64,000 nucleotides of DNA from Rhizobium indicum (GTDB lineage Bacteria > Pseudomonadota > Alphaproteobacteria > Rhizobiales > Rhizobiaceae), in the NCBI RefSeq assembly GCF_005862305.2, contig NZ_CP054026.1:124001-188000 (forward strand), given 5' to 3'. Made by a program: the position numbers and the translations under genes. The notes below the pieces were generated by a model. That model was given only the letters and a program-made list of their open reading frames with translations, was not told the DNA's origin and searched no databases. This document shows positions 8,429-19,814 of the stretch, one piece after another. Every line of letters begins with the position of its first letter. Within the stretch, counting starts at the first letter, position 1.

Positions 8429-9570
8429 GATGCGATGAGCTCCCGGCCGATGAGGTAACGGCGGATCTCATTGGTGCCGGCGCCGATATCGTAAAGCTTG
8501 GCGTCGCGCAAAAAGCGTTCGACCGGCCATTCCTTGGTATAGCCGGCGCCGCCGAGCGCTTGGATCGCCTCCAGCGAGACCTTCACGGCATTTTCGCTGG
8601 CAAAGAGGATCGCAGCAGCTGCATCCGTGCGCGTCGCGCGGCCGGCATCGCAGGCGCGGGCGACGGAATAGACATAGGCGCGCGCCGAATTCAGCGCGAC
8701 ATACATGTCGGCGATCTTGCCCTGCATCAGCTGGAAATCGCCGATCGCTTTGCCGAACTGTTTGCGATCGCGCACATAGGGCAGCACGACGTCGAGGCAG
8801 GCCTGCATGATGCCGAGCGGTCCGGCGGCAAGCACGGCGCGCTCGTAGTCGAGGCCGGACATCAGGATCTTCACGCCTTCTCCCTCCCGGCCCATCAGCG
8901 CCTCGGCCGGCACCGCGCAATCCTCGAAGACCAGTTCGGCCGTGTCGCTGCCGCGCATGCCGAGCTTGGAGAGCTTCTTGGAGACGCTGAAACCGGGCAG
9001 GCCCTTTTCGATGATCAAGGCGGAAATGCCTTTCGGGCCGGCTGCGGGATCGGTCTTGGCATAGACAACAAGCACATCGGCATGCGGCGCGTTGGTGATC
9101 CAGAACTTGGTGCCGTTCAGAATATAGCGGTCGCCCTTTTTCTCGGCACGCAACCGCATGGAGACGACATCGGAACCGGCGCCGACCTCCGACATGGCGA
9201 GCGAGCCGACATGTTCGCCTGAGATCAGCTTCGGCAGATAGCGGCGCTTTTGTTCCGGCGAGGCCCAGCGGCGGATCTGGTTGACGCAGAGATTGGAATG
9301 GGCGCCGTAACTGAGCCCCACGGAGGCCGAGGCGCGCGAAACTTCCTCCATGGCGACGACATGATCGAGATAACCGAGACCGGCGCCGCCGAATTCTTCC
9401 TCGACGGTGATCCCATGCAGGCCGAGCGCGCCCATCTCAGGCCAGAGCTGGCGTGGAAACGTGTTGCTTTCGTCGATCTCCGCAGCCAGCGGAGCAATAT
9501 GATCGGCGGCAAACCGCGCCGTCGTTTCACGGATCGCGTCCGCGGTTTCGCCGAGCGAAAAATCAAACAT
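8425..9570 (-). CDS. ivd: Isovaleryl-CoA dehydrogenase
   Basis: A 381-residue acyl-CoA dehydrogenase converting isovaleryl-CoA to 3-methylcrotonyl-CoA with FAD and electron-transfer flavoprotein. The helix [16 protein letters not shown] carries the Glu that acts as catalytic base specifically in isovaleryl-CoA dehydrogenases. At the C-terminus the sequence is [12 protein letters not shown], with Gly-Ala where most other acyl-CoA dehydrogenases have their catalytic Glu (YEGT). The start at 9570 has a strong GGGAGGAG site; upstream in-frame starts are not needed. It is the first catabolic gene of the minus-strand operon, 43 bp after the AraC regulator gene. Confidence 0.94.
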   Translation of the reverse strand: MFDFSLGETADAIRETTARFAADHIAPLAAEIDESNTFPRQLWPEMGALGLHGITVEEEFGGAGLGYLDHVVAMEEVSRASASVGLSYGAHSNLCVNQIRRWASPEQKRRYLPKLISGEHVGSLAMSEVGAGSDVVSMRLRAEKKGDRYILNGTKFWITNAPHADVLVVYAKTDPAAGPKGISALIIEKGLPGFSVSKKLSKLGMRGSDTAELVFEDCAVPAEALMGREGEGVKILMSGLDYERAVLAAGPLGIMQACLDVVLPYVRDRKQFGKAIGDFQLMQGKIADMYVALNSARAYVYSVARACDAGRATRTDAAAAILFASENAVKVSLEAIQALGGAGYTKEWPVERFLRDAKLYDIGAGTNEIRRYLIGRELIAS

Positions 9571-9613
9571 GGCACTCCTCCCGCTGAAATATGTAGCGCG
9601 GGTTGCGGCGGGG

Positions 9614-10648
9614 TCAAAGTGCCCTTGATTGTGATGGCTCATTCAATTGCGAGAGAGCTTCCTCCCGGCGAAAGGCTTCGGGACTCTTATCCATCCATTT
9701 CCGGAAGGCCCGGAAGAAGGCGCTCGGCTCGGAATAGCCGAGCTGCACGGCAATCTCACCGATGGTCATCGATGTGTTCAGCAGCAGATCGACGGCGAGG
9801 TCGCGGCGAATATCGTCCTTGATGGCGGCATAGCTTTGTCCCTCGTCGTGCAGGCGGTGGCGGAGCGTGGAGGGCGGCATTCGCATATCGGCTGCAAGCT
9901 CGGTAAAGCGCGACCAGGCAGCCGGCGTGGCCAGATTCAGGCGCCGGCGGACGGCGGCGGCGATACCGGCATCATAGCGATAGCGCAACAGAATATTGGC
10001 GGGCGCGCCGCGCAGGAACTGTTTGAGCGCCTGTTCGCTACGTGCCACCGGCAGGTCGAGCAGGGCGCTGTCGAAGCCGAGCCGGCTGATGGTTTGCGAG
10101 AAACGCACTGGCGCGCCGAAGAAGAGCCGATAGTCGGCGCCTTGTTTGGGCTCCGCGCAGCGGAAATCGACGAGCCGGATCGGAATGCGCCGGCCGACCA
10201 GCCAGCAGGTGATGCCGTGCAGGATGATCCAATAGGTGCGATAGGCGAAGGCTGAACGCGGGCCGTTGGCATCCGTGAGCTCGACCTCTGCCAGACCGTC
10301 GCGGATGACGAGCCGTCCTCTGGGATCGTCGAGCACGACATCAAGGAAGCGCAGCGCCCGGCGCAGGGCGTGACCCAGCGTCGGCGCATGCAGCACAGAG
10401 TGGCAGAGCAGCGTGAAGCTGCCGCCGCGCATCGGTCGGCCGCCCATGCCGAAGAATTCGTCGTCGAGTTCGGCGGCGATTACCAGCCAGAGCGCGCCAT
10501 AGGTCTCGGCCGACACCGGTTGATCGACCAGCGGCGGCAGTCCCACACGCGCAAGAATAGGCTCTGTCGGCTTATCCAGCCGCCGCAGGCTGTCGAGGGC
10601 CTCCTCGACAAAGGCCGGTGCAATCATGCGTCGCTCGATTTCCGCCAT
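9614..10648 (-). CDS. AraC-family transcriptional regulator
   Basis: A 344-residue regulator with an N-terminal arabinose-binding-like domain of the OruR/ArgR-type AraC group (about residues 20-200) and a C-terminal double helix-turn-helix ([19 protein letters not shown], then [20 protein letters not shown]). The start at 10648 is favoured by GAGGG about 7 nt upstream; in-frame ATGs at 10708 and 10699 would add up to 20 residues. The gene is co-directional with ivd-mccBA and divergent from the SDR/thiolase/bkd operon across 134 bp. It probably activates one or both branched-chain amino acid operons, with a branched-chain catabolite as inducer (inference). Confidence 0.88.
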   Translation of the reverse strand: MAEIERRMIAPAFVEEALDSLRRLDKPTEPILARVGLPPLVDQPVSAETYGALWLVIAAELDDEFFGMGGRPMRGGSFTLLCHSVLHAPTLGHALRRALRFLDVVLDDPRGRLVIRDGLAEVELTDANGPRSAFAYRTYWIILHGITCWLVGRRIPIRLVDFRCAEPKQGADYRLFFGAPVRFSQTISRLGFDSALLDLPVARSEQALKQFLRGAPANILLRYRYDAGIAAAVRRRLNLATPAAWSRFTELAADMRMPPSTLRHRLHDEGQSYAAIKDDIRRDLAVDLLLNTSMTIGEIAVQLGYSEPSAFFRAFRKWMDKSPEAFRREEALSQLNEPSQSRAL

Positions 10649-10782
10649 CGCGCCCTCTTTGTGGCAAAACTGTCCGAAATAATGGAGCAGTTCTGTCATC
10701 GCTTGCAATAGGTGGAGGGAATAGAATCGTACCCGTCGGTTGCGCTTGGAGGAGGTCGCGGCCGGCAGGGAGGAACAGGTTC

Positions 10783-11550
10783 ATGTTGGTCCATGGAGCA
10801 AGCTTCATCGTAACCGGCGGCGGCTCCGGCCTCGGTGCTGCAACGGTGCGCGCGCTTGTCGAGGCAGGCGGGCGCGTGACGATCGCCGATCTCAATGCCG
10901 AAGCGGGCGAACATATCGCCCGGGAGTTCGGGAGCGATGTGCAGTTCGTCAAGGCCGACGTGGCCGATGAGGAGCAGGGAACAGCAGTGGTTGCCGCTGC
11001 CGTCGAAGCCTTCGGCGGCTTGCGCGGATTGGTGAATTGCGCGGGCGTGGCGCCGGCCGAAAAGGTGATCGGCCGCGACGGGCCGCACCGGCTGGAGAGT
11101 TTTGCCCGTACGGTGAGCATCAATCTCATCGGCACATTCAACATGATCCGGCTTGCCGCCGCGGCAATCCAGAAGACCGAGCCGGATGCGGAAGGTGAAC
11201 GCGGCGTGATCGTCAATACGGCCTCGGTTGCCGCCTTTGACGGCCAGATCGGCCAGGCGGCCTATGCCGCTTCCAAGGGTGGGGTGGCGGCAATGACCTT
11301 GCCGATCGCCCGCGAGCTTGCACGCCACGGCATTCGCGTCGTCGCGATCGCACCCGGTATTTTCGAGACGCCGATGATGGCTGATATGCCGGCCGAGGTT
11401 CAGGCAGCACTCGGCAAGAGCGTGCCCTTTCCACCGCGGCTCGGTCGGCCGGCGGAATTTGCCGGGCTGGTACGCCATATCTTGGAAAACAACATGCTGA
11501 ACGGCGAGGTCATCCGCCTCGACGGCGCATTGCGGATGGGCGCGCGCTGA
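10783..11550 (+). CDS. Short-chain dehydrogenase, 3-hydroxyacyl-CoA dehydrogenase type II-like
   Basis: A 255-residue classical SDR. The NAD-binding motif TGGGSGLG is at residues 11-18, the NCAG motif at 85-88, and the catalytic Ser148, Tyr161 and Lys165 are in [20 protein letters not shown]. The overall pattern, with ETPMMADMP after the active site, matches HSD17B10/type II 3-hydroxyacyl-CoA dehydrogenases, which oxidise 3-hydroxy-2-methylbutyryl-CoA in isoleucine breakdown. The start at 10783 follows GGGAGGA by about 9 nt. It opens the plus-strand operon, followed by thiolase after 23 bp. Confidence 0.9.
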   Translation: MLVHGASFIVTGGGSGLGAATVRALVEAGGRVTIADLNAEAGEHIAREFGSDVQFVKADVADEEQGTAVVAAAVEAFGGLRGLVNCAGVAPAEKVIGRDGPHRLESFARTVSINLIGTFNMIRLAAAAIQKTEPDAEGERGVIVNTASVAAFDGQIGQAAYAASKGGVAAMTLPIARELARHGIRVVAIAPGIFETPMMADMPAEVQAALGKSVPFPPRLGRPAEFAGLVRHILENNMLNGEVIRLDGALRMGAR

Positions 11551-11573
11551 GCGCTTCGCCCGAAGGAGGAAAG

Positions 11574-12761
11574 ATGGTTTTGCAGGATCCCATCGTCATC
11601 GTGGGTGCAGCGCGCACCCCGATCGGCAGCTTTCAGGGAGAACTGAAGGAGGCGACAGCGCCGGAGCTCGGAGCAACGGCGATCCGCGCGGCACTGCAGC
11701 GCAGTGGCGTCGAGGCCGAGGTGATCGAAGAGGTCGTCTTCGGCTGCGTGCTGCCGGCGGGGCAGGGGCAGGCGCCGGCGCGCCAGGCGGCGATCCATGC
11801 CGGTCTGCCCTTCGCCACCGCGGCAAGCACCGTCAACAAGATGTGCGGCTCAGGCATGAAGGCCGTCATGATGGCGCATGACCTGATCGCCGCCGGCAGC
11901 GCTTCTGTGGCGATTGCAGGTGGCATGGAAAGCATGACGAATGCGCCCTATCTCCTTGACAAGGCCCGCGGCGGCTACAGGCTTGGCCATGGGCGTGTCG
12001 TGGATCACATGTTCCTCGACGGGCTGGAGGATGCTTATGACAAGGGGCGCTTGATGGGCAGCTTCGCGGAGGATTGCGCCGAGGCCTATCAGTTCACACG
12101 CGAGGCGCAGGATAATTACGCCATTGCCTCGCTGACGCGGGCGCAGAAGGCGATTGCCGAAGGCTGTTTCGAAAGCGAGATCGTGCCGGTCACGGTAAAA
12201 TCAGGCAAAGCCGAGCAGGTGGCGAGCCGGGACGAACAGCCCGGCAAGGCGAAGCTCGACAAAATCCCGACGCTGAGGCCCGCCTTCCGTGACGGCGGCA
12301 CGGTGACGGCTGCCAATTCCAGCTCGATTTCCGATGGCGCGGCAGCCCTGGTGCTGATGCGCCGCTCCGAGGCGGAGCATCGCGGCCTCAAGCCGCTTGC
12401 CACCATCCTTGGCCATGCCACGCATTCGCAGGCGCCCAATCTTTTCGCCACCGCACCGATCGGCGCGCTGCAGAAACTATCCGATCGCACCGGTCTGCCG
12501 CTTTCTGAGATTGATTTTTTCGAAATCAATGAGGCTTTCGCTGTCGTCGCCATGGCGGCGATGCGCGATCTCAATCTGCCGCATGAAAAGGTCAATGTGC
12601 ATGGTGGCGCCTGCGCGCTCGGCCATCCGATCGGCGCTTCGGGGGCTCGCATCCTGGTGACGCTGCTTGCCGCACTGGAACGATACGACCTGAAGCGCGG
12701 CATGGCGGCGCTCTGCATCGGCGGCGGCGAAGCGACCGCCGTCGCCATCGAACGGCAATAG
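11574..12761 (+). CDS. Acetyl-CoA C-acyltransferase (thiolase)
   Basis: A 395-residue thiolase II. Nucleophile Cys91 lies in NKMCGSGMK, His351 in [12 protein letters not shown] and Cys381 in LCIGGGEA, with the NEAFA signature near residue 318. Next to the 3-hydroxyacyl-CoA dehydrogenase and branched-chain acyl-CoA dehydrogenase, the likely reaction is cleavage of 2-methylacetoacetyl-CoA to acetyl-CoA and propionyl-CoA (isoleucine path); acetoacetyl-CoA is also possible. AAGGAGGAAAG precedes the ATG. All catalytic residues are intact. Confidence 0.92.
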   Translation: MVLQDPIVIVGAARTPIGSFQGELKEATAPELGATAIRAALQRSGVEAEVIEEVVFGCVLPAGQGQAPARQAAIHAGLPFATAASTVNKMCGSGMKAVMMAHDLIAAGSASVAIAGGMESMTNAPYLLDKARGGYRLGHGRVVDHMFLDGLEDAYDKGRLMGSFAEDCAEAYQFTREAQDNYAIASLTRAQKAIAEGCFESEIVPVTVKSGKAEQVASRDEQPGKAKLDKIPTLRPAFRDGGTVTAANSSSISDGAAALVLMRRSEAEHRGLKPLATILGHATHSQAPNLFATAPIGALQKLSDRTGLPLSEIDFFEINEAFAVVAMAAMRDLNLPHEKVNVHGGACALGHPIGASGARILVTLLAALERYDLKRGMAALCIGGGEATAVAIERQ

Positions 12762-12774
12762 GAGGAGAGAACAG

Positions 12775-13902
12775 ATGATCCTTTCCGACCTCCAGCAGCA
12801 AATCTCAGATCTCGCCCGCGACTTTGCCCGCGACCGGCTGGCACCGGGGGCGGCCAAACGCGACCGGGAGCATCTCTTCCCACGCGAGGAACTGAAGGAG
12901 ATGGGCGAACTTGGGCTGCTCGGCATGCTGGTGCCGGAAACCTATGGCGGCTCGGATACCGGTGTGGTCGCCTATGCCGCCGCACTGGAGGAAATTGCCG
13001 CGGGCGACGGACCGTGTTCGACGATCATGAGCGTGCATAGTTCCGTCGGCTGTGCGCCGATCCTGAAATTCGGTACCGAGGAGCAGCGGCAGCGCTTCCT
13101 GCCGAAACTTGCCAGCGGCGAATGGATTGGCGGCTTTGCGCTGACCGAGCCGCAGGCCGGTTCCGATGCCTCGAACCTGAAGACCCGGGCGCGGCGTAAC
13201 AGTGACCACTACGTGCTCGACGGCGCCAAACAGTTCATCACCTCGGGAAAGAACGGTAATGTCATCATCGTCTTCGCCGTCACCGATCCCGACGCCGGCA
13301 AGAAGGGCATCACCGCCTTCATCGTGCCGACGAATACGCCGGGCTACGAGGTGATCCGCGTCGAGGAAAAGCTCGGACTGCATTCCACCGATACCTGCCA
13401 GATCGCCTTCAACAACATGCGCATTCCCGCGGATTTGAGGCTGGGTGCGGAAGGCGAAGGCTACCGTATCGCGCTCGCCAATCTTGAGGGCGGACGGATC
13501 GGCATTGCAGCGCAGGCGGTCGGCATGGCGCGGGCGGCCTTCGAGGCGGCGCGTGACTACGCCAGGGAGCGCACGGCCTTCGGCAAGCCGATTTTCGAAC
13601 ATCAGGCCGTTGCCTTCCGCCTTGCCGATATGGCGGTGCGGATCGAGGCGGCGCGGCAGCTCGTCTTTCACGCGGCTTCCCTCAGGGAGGCGGAGCTTCC
13701 CTGCCTGTCGGAAGCCTCGATGGCGAAGCTCTTTGCCTCCGAGATGGCCGAGCGTGTCTGCTCAGACGCGATCCAGATCCATGGGGGTTATGGCTACATG
13801 GCCGATTATCCGGTCGAGCGCATCTACCGCGATGTGCGCATCTGCCAGATCTATGAGGGAACGAGCGACGTGCAGCGCATGGTGATCGCCCGCAATCTCT
13901 AA
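12775..13902 (+). CDS. Acyl-CoA dehydrogenase (short/branched-chain type)
   Basis: A 375-residue acyl-CoA dehydrogenase with FAD-contact motifs [13 protein letters not shown] and FITSGKNG, and the canonical catalytic Glu in [11 protein letters not shown] at the C-terminus, unlike the isovaleryl-CoA dehydrogenase at 8425. It lies 13 bp after the thiolase gene with GGAGGAGAG before the ATG. The context suggests oxidation of 2-methylbutyryl-CoA and/or isobutyryl-CoA produced by the branched-chain oxoacid dehydrogenase encoded downstream. Substrate preference cannot be read from sequence alone. Confidence 0.9.
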   Translation: MILSDLQQQISDLARDFARDRLAPGAAKRDREHLFPREELKEMGELGLLGMLVPETYGGSDTGVVAYAAALEEIAAGDGPCSTIMSVHSSVGCAPILKFGTEEQRQRFLPKLASGEWIGGFALTEPQAGSDASNLKTRARRNSDHYVLDGAKQFITSGKNGNVIIVFAVTDPDAGKKGITAFIVPTNTPGYEVIRVEEKLGLHSTDTCQIAFNNMRIPADLRLGAEGEGYRIALANLEGGRIGIAAQAVGMARAAFEAARDYARERTAFGKPIFEHQAVAFRLADMAVRIEAARQLVFHAASLREAELPCLSEASMAKLFASEMAERVCSDAIQIHGGYGYMADYPVERIYRDVRICQIYEGTSDVQRMVIARNL

Positions 13903-15198
<1,296 letters not shown>

Positions 15199-15199
15199 C

Positions 15200-16213
15200 A
15201 TGGCCAGGATGACGATGATCGAGGCCGTGCGCAGCGCCATGGACGTGTCGATGGCACGCGACGACAATGTCGTGGTTTTCGGCGAGGACGTCGGTTATTT
15301 CGGCGGCGTCTTCCGCTCGACGCAGGGTCTGCAGGCAAAATACGGCAGAACGCGCTGCTTCGATACGCCGATCAGCGAATCCGGCATCGTCGGCACGGCG
15401 ATCGGCATGGCCGCCTATGGGCTGAAGCCCTGTGTCGAAATCCAGTTCGCCGACTACATGTACCCGGCCTATGATCAGCTGACGCAGGAGGCGGCGCGCA
15501 TCCGCTACCGTTCCAACGGCGATTTCACCTGCCCGATCGTCGTGCGCATGCCCACAGGTGGCGGCATCTTCGGCGGCCAGACGCACAGCCAGAGTCCAGA
15601 GGCGCTTTTTACCCATGTCTGCGGCCTGAAAGTGATCGTTCCTTCCAATCCCTATGACGCCAAGGGCCTGCTGATCGCGGCGATCGAGGATCCTGATCCC
15701 GTCATGTTCCTGGAGCCGAAGCGGCTCTATAACGGTCCCTTCGACGGCCACCACGAGCGGCCGGTGACGCCCTGGTCCAAGCATGATCTCGGCGAGGTGC
15801 CCGATGGCCACTACACCATCCCGATCGGCAAGGCCGAAGTGCGGCGCGCAGGATCGGCGGTGACGGTCGTTGCCTACGGCACCATGGTGCATGTGGCGCT
15901 TGCCGCGGCCGAGGATGCCGGCATCGATGCCGAGGTGATTGATCTCAGAAGCCTGCTGCCGCTCGATCTCGATACGATCGTCAAATCGGTCTCGAAGACG
16001 GGACGCTGCGTCGTCGTGCATGAGGCAACCCTGACATCCGGCTTCGGCGCCGAAGTCGCGGCGCTGGTGCAGGAGCATTGCTTCTATCATCTCGAAGCGC
16101 CGGTCGTGCGTGTCGCGGGCTGGGACACGCCCTATCCGCATGCGCAGGAGTGGGACTATTTCCCCGGTCCCGGCCGTGTCGGGCGGGCGCTTGCCGAAGT
16201 CATGGAGGCCTGA
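15200..16213 (+). CDS. bkdA2: Branched-chain 2-oxoacid dehydrogenase E1 beta subunit
   Basis: A 337-residue transketolase-like beta subunit. Characteristic segments are VVFGEDVGYFGGVFRST near residue 28, FDTPISESGIVGTAIGMA, and a C-terminal transketolase domain with IDLRSLLPLDLDTI. The start is the ATG at 15200, one base after the stop of the alpha subunit gene (TGACATG). It forms the alpha2-beta2 E1 with the upstream product. Length is normal. Confidence 0.94.
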   Translation: MARMTMIEAVRSAMDVSMARDDNVVVFGEDVGYFGGVFRSTQGLQAKYGRTRCFDTPISESGIVGTAIGMAAYGLKPCVEIQFADYMYPAYDQLTQEAARIRYRSNGDFTCPIVVRMPTGGGIFGGQTHSQSPEALFTHVCGLKVIVPSNPYDAKGLLIAAIEDPDPVMFLEPKRLYNGPFDGHHERPVTPWSKHDLGEVPDGHYTIPIGKAEVRRAGSAVTVVAYGTMVHVALAAAEDAGIDAEVIDLRSLLPLDLDTIVKSVSKTGRCVVVHEATLTSGFGAEVAALVQEHCFYHLEAPVVRVAGWDTPYPHAQEWDYFPGPGRVGRALAEVMEA

Positions 16214-16216
16214 GCC

Positions 16217-17443
16217 ATGGGCGAATTCATCATCAAGATGCCCGATGTCGGGGAAGGGGTCGCCGAGGCCGAGATCGTAGAATGGCACGTGAAGACGGGA
16301 GATCCCGTCCGCGAGGACATGGTGATCGCCGCCGTCATGACCGACAAGGCCACCGTGGAAATTCCGTCTCCCGTCAGTGGCACCGTCACCTGGCTTGCCG
16401 GCGAGGTCGGAGACCGCATCGCGGTCAAGGCCCCGCTGGTACGGATCGAGACGGCGGGAGATGTCGGCGAGCCTCAGTCCGTTGGGATTTCGCAGACGCC
16501 GATTGCCGAAACGCCCAAGGCCGAAATTGCAAAACCTGCTCCGCCAGCGCCTATGGCGCCAGTGCCGGCGGAAAAGCCGCTTGCCGCTCCCTCGGTGCGG
16601 CTCTTCGCCAGGGAAAGCGGTGTCGATCTCAGGCAGGTGCAGGCGACCGGACCGGCCGGGCGCATCCTGCGCGAGGATATCGAGCAATTCCTAGGCCATG
16701 GGGCCGCGCCTGCAACGGCAAAGAACGGCTTTGCCAGGAAGACGGCGACCGAGGAGATCAAGCTGACCGGCCTGCGGCGCCGCATTGCCGAGAAGATGGT
16801 GCTTTCCGCCTCGCGTATTCCCCACATCACCTATGTGGAGGAAGTTGATATGTCCGCGCTCGAGGAGTTGCGCGCCACGATGAATGGCGATCGCAGGCCT
16901 GATCATCCGAAGCTGACGGTTCTGCCCTTCCTGATGCGGGCGCTGGTCAGGGCCATTTCCGAGCAGCCTGACGTCAACGCCACTTTCGACGACGATGCCG
17001 GCATCATCACGCGCTACAGTGCTGTGCATATCGGCATCGCCACGCAGACGCCGGCCGGTCTGACCGTGCCGGTGGTGCGACATGCCGAAGCCCGCGGTAT
17101 CTGGGATTGCGCCGCCGAGATGAACCGGCTGGCGGAAGCGGCGCGCTCGGGTACTGCGACACGCGATGAGCTGTCCGGCTCCACTATCACCATCAGCTCG
17201 CTCGGCGCGCTCGGCGGCATCGTCTCGACACCCATCATCAATCATCCCGAAGTGGCGATCATCGGCGTCAACAAGATCGCCACGCGACCGGTCTGGGACG
17301 GCGCGCAGTTCGTGCCGCGCAAGATGATGAACCTCTCCTCCAGCTTCGACCATCGCATCATCGACGGCTGGGATGTGGCAAACTTCGTGCAGCGCATCCG
17401 CGCGCTGCTCGAAACGCCGGCGCTCATTTTTATCGAAGGCTGA
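16217..17443 (+). CDS. bkdB: Branched-chain 2-oxoacid dehydrogenase E2 (dihydrolipoyl acyltransferase)
   Basis: A 408-residue acyltransferase with one lipoyl domain (lipoyl Lys44 in [10 protein letters not shown]), an Ala/Pro-rich linker, a peripheral-subunit-binding domain ([19 protein letters not shown], about residues 130-165) and a catalytic domain. The catalytic motif is [13 protein letters not shown] with His379 and Asp383. It transfers the branched acyl group from lipoamide to CoA and forms the core of the complex. The gene starts 3 bp after bkdA2. Confidence 0.94.
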   Translation: MGEFIIKMPDVGEGVAEAEIVEWHVKTGDPVREDMVIAAVMTDKATVEIPSPVSGTVTWLAGEVGDRIAVKAPLVRIETAGDVGEPQSVGISQTPIAETPKAEIAKPAPPAPMAPVPAEKPLAAPSVRLFARESGVDLRQVQATGPAGRILREDIEQFLGHGAAPATAKNGFARKTATEEIKLTGLRRRIAEKMVLSASRIPHITYVEEVDMSALEELRATMNGDRRPDHPKLTVLPFLMRALVRAISEQPDVNATFDDDAGIITRYSAVHIGIATQTPAGLTVPVVRHAEARGIWDCAAEMNRLAEAARSGTATRDELSGSTITISSLGALGGIVSTPIINHPEVAIIGVNKIATRPVWDGAQFVPRKMMNLSSSFDHRIIDGWDVANFVQRIRALLETPALIFIEG

Positions 17444-17448
17444 GATCC

Positions 17449-18846
17449 ATGAAAGAGATCGTCTGCAAGCTCCTCGTCATCGGCGCCGGTCCGGGCGGTT
17501 ATGTCTGTGCCATTCGCGCCGGACAGCTCGGCATCGATACTGTTATCGTCGAGGCCGGCAAGCCGGGCGGCACCTGCCTGACGGTCGGCTGCATTCCCTC
17601 CAAGGCGTTGATCCATGCGGCTGAGGAATTCGACGCGACGCAAAAGATGCTTGCCGGCAAGAACCCGATGGGCATCCGCGTCGAAGGCGCCTCGATCGAT
17701 CTCATCAGAACAATTGCCTGGAAGGACGGGATCGTCGGCCGCTTGACCAGTGGTGTTTCGGGGCTGCTGCAGAAGGCGAGCGTCAAGATCGTCCACGGCC
17801 GAGGCCATTTCCGCGACGGCAAGACGGTGGAGGTGGAGACGGAAACCGGCCAGCAGATCATCCGCGCCGAGACCGTGGTCATCGCCACCGGTTCGGATCC
17901 GGTGGAGCTTACGAACCTGCCTTTCGGCCGCCGCGTCATGTCCTCGACAGAGGTACTGTCGCTGACGGAGCTGCCGAAAAACCTCGTCGTGGTCGGTGGC
18001 GGTTATATCGGGCTGGAGCTCGGGACCGCCTTTGCCAAGATGGGGTCTGATGTGACGATCGTCGAGGCGACGCCGCAGGTGCTGCCGCAATATGATGCCG
18101 AGCTGGTACGCCCCGTCATGCGCAAGCTGACTGAAGGCGGTATCCGGGTGTTGACGGGTGCGAAGGCGATCGGCCTTGACGATAATGGGGAGGCATTGAT
18201 CGTCGAAACGGCTGATGGCCGGCGAGAGACCCTGCCGGCGGACCGCATCCTCGTCACCGTCGGCCGCCGCCCAAGAACCGCAGGATCCGGTCTCGAAGAG
18301 CTCGATCTCGATCGTGCCGGCCCTTATCTGAGGATCGACGACCGTTGCCGCACGTCGATGCGCGGCATCTATGCGATCGGCGATGTGACCGGCGAGCCGA
18401 TGCTTGCCCATCGGGCCATGGCGCAAGGGGAGATGGTGGCGGAAATCATCGCCGGAAAGAAGCGGGCCTGGGACAAACGATGCATTCCCGCCATCTGCTT
18501 CACCGATCCGGAGATCGTTAGCGCCGGCCTGTCGCCGGCCGAGGCGAAGGCGCAAGGCTATGAAATCCGCACCGGCCAGTTTCCGTTCAGCGCCAACGGA
18601 CGGGCAATGACGATGCTGTCCGAAGAAGGCTTCGTGCGCGTCGTGGCCCGCGCCGATACCAATCTCGTGCTCGGCCTGCAGGCGGTGGGAGCCGGGGTCT
18701 CCGAGCTCTCGGCGGCTTTTGCTTTGGCCATCGAGATGGGTGCGCGCCTGGAAGACATCGCCGGCACCATCCATGCGCATCCGACCCGCAGCGAAGCGGT
18801 GATGGAGGCGGCGCTGAAAGCTCTGGGAAGCGCCCTGCATATCTGA
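17449..18846 (+). CDS. lpdV: Dihydrolipoyl dehydrogenase (E3) of the branched-chain complex
   Basis: A 465-residue flavoprotein disulfide reductase. The FAD motif GAGPGGYVCAIRAGQLG is near residue 12, the redox pair Cys43/Cys48 is in GGTCLTVGCIPSKAL, the NAD motif is VVGGGYIGLELGTAFAKMG, the second FAD site is GIYAIGDVTGEPMLAH, and the C-terminal His444-Glu449 dyad is in HAHPTRSE. It reoxidises E2 lipoamide with NAD. It is the last gene of the operon and lies 5 bp after bkdB. A regulator remnant follows immediately. Confidence 0.94.
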   Translation: MKEIVCKLLVIGAGPGGYVCAIRAGQLGIDTVIVEAGKPGGTCLTVGCIPSKALIHAAEEFDATQKMLAGKNPMGIRVEGASIDLIRTIAWKDGIVGRLTSGVSGLLQKASVKIVHGRGHFRDGKTVEVETETGQQIIRAETVVIATGSDPVELTNLPFGRRVMSSTEVLSLTELPKNLVVVGGGYIGLELGTAFAKMGSDVTIVEATPQVLPQYDAELVRPVMRKLTEGGIRVLTGAKAIGLDDNGEALIVETADGRRETLPADRILVTVGRRPRTAGSGLEELDLDRAGPYLRIDDRCRTSMRGIYAIGDVTGEPMLAHRAMAQGEMVAEIIAGKKRAWDKRCIPAICFTDPEIVSAGLSPAEAKAQGYEIRTGQFPFSANGRAMTMLSEEGFVRVVARADTNLVLGLQAVGAGVSELSAAFALAIEMGARLEDIAGTIHAHPTRSEAVMEAALKALGSALHI

Positions 18847-18862
18847 GCCGAAGCCTGAGACC

Positions 18863-19108
18863 GTGGCCATCCGAAAGGTGAGGCGCTCCGGGATGATTGC
18901 AGCGCGTCTCTTTCCGGCTTCCTTGCCGGCGCAGCAAGGAAGTCTGTGTGGCAATGGCGAGTTGCCATCAGCGGCGGATATCGATGGCTTGGCTTGGCAT
19001 TTTCTCGGCGTTTTGCAGGCTGCAATGAACCTGCCACAGGCAGGCGCGAGCGGCCTCGTGCTGCGGCGCGTCATCGACCTCGGGATGTCGGCATGGCCGC
19101 TGAAATAG
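18863..19108 (+). pseudogene. Remnant of a TetR-family regulator (C-terminal part)
   Basis: This open stretch of ~80 codons has no recognisable start region, but its C-terminal half reads like the end of TetR-family ligand-binding domains. DIDGLAWHFLGVLQAAMN is followed by AGASGLVLRRVIDLGMSAWP, matching the common pattern of a helix with a FLGV core, then GAS, then a final helix ending in AWP. The helix-turn-helix half is missing, so this is read as a decayed gene 3' of the bkd operon. The match is by eye, and a small real protein cannot be excluded. Confidence 0.45.
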
Positions 19109-19478
19109 CAGATGTGGGGAATGCACGGGAGCGAGCTTCGTGACAGATCATAGCGGTTTCAGGAAGCAGGCTTCTGGGAATCTGCGTCTTGATAACCATC
19201 ATGAGAAATTGGCTCGTTTCACCTCTCAATTTACTGGGTGGGCCAAGAGTTCTTATCCCATCAAGAGCGCTAAACGGGCGGCCCGGCCTCGGCTGAGTCG
19301 AGCGATTGACAACGATCGCTTCGAGTCTTTCTCGCAACACCTAAGCGGGAACTGTGATCTTGGACGGATTTGGCTGGATTAGAGCGATTCAGTTGCGGTA
19401 TCCGTAGGACTGCGAAGCGATTTGCGCGAGCGGGACAGCTAGAGACAGCACGTCCGCATCTCCTAAAGCAGGACCTTG
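19109..19478. other. Gene-poor stretch of mixed composition
   Basis: About 370 bp of lower-GC sequence after the TetR remnant. No convincing coding region, RNA gene, hairpin terminator or insertion sequence end was seen. It may be debris from the same decay or rearrangement that removed most of the TetR gene. Confidence 0.4.
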
Positions 19479-19727
19479 ATGAACGCGGATATGATAGCCG
19501 CCTGGGCGGTGGAAAATGGATTCCATGCGATGGATTCCGGGAATTATCGTCGCCATGACAATGCAGGCGTGATCACGATCGAGATAAAGAGGATGTCATT
19601 CCTCCTCATCGATGAGAGGCAAGGATTGCGACCGCGCCTCATATCGCGGTTGTTCAAAGACATATCCCTCACAAGCGGGAGCGACCGCTTGCAGGGTCTT
19701 CTTCTTGACCGCAATCCCACTCATTGA
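19479..19727 (+). CDS. Small hypothetical protein
   Basis: An 82-residue reading frame starting MNADMIAAWAVENGFHAMD and ending LLLDRNPTH, with alternating hydrophobic strands (VITIEIKRMSFLLID) and a basic segment (RLISRLFKD). AGGA sits 6-8 nt before the ATG. The N-terminus looks like a small folded domain (helix followed by a three-strand sheet), and the frame survives in otherwise poor coding sequence. No family recognised. It could be a small orphan gene or a fragment. Confidence 0.4.
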   Translation: MNADMIAAWAVENGFHAMDSGNYRRHDNAGVITIEIKRMSFLLIDERQGLRPRLISRLFKDISLTSGSDRLQGLLLDRNPTH

Positions 19728-19814
19728 GCGCTGACGCTGTCACCACAGGCCAGCCAATTCAGGTGGCGGGTTGTGGCTGACGCCGATCAGCACCGTCGCA
19801 AACGTTCAACACTT

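Noticed and set aside
6725..8458. 577-codon open frame on the plus strand opposite mccB
   Set aside because: It is a GC-driven antisense shadow; the minus strand encodes a full carboxyltransferase with intact motifs.
17242..19074. 610-codon open frame on the minus strand opposite bkdB/lpdV
   Set aside because: Antisense shadow of E2 and E3 genes; low-complexity composition and no family-like sequence.
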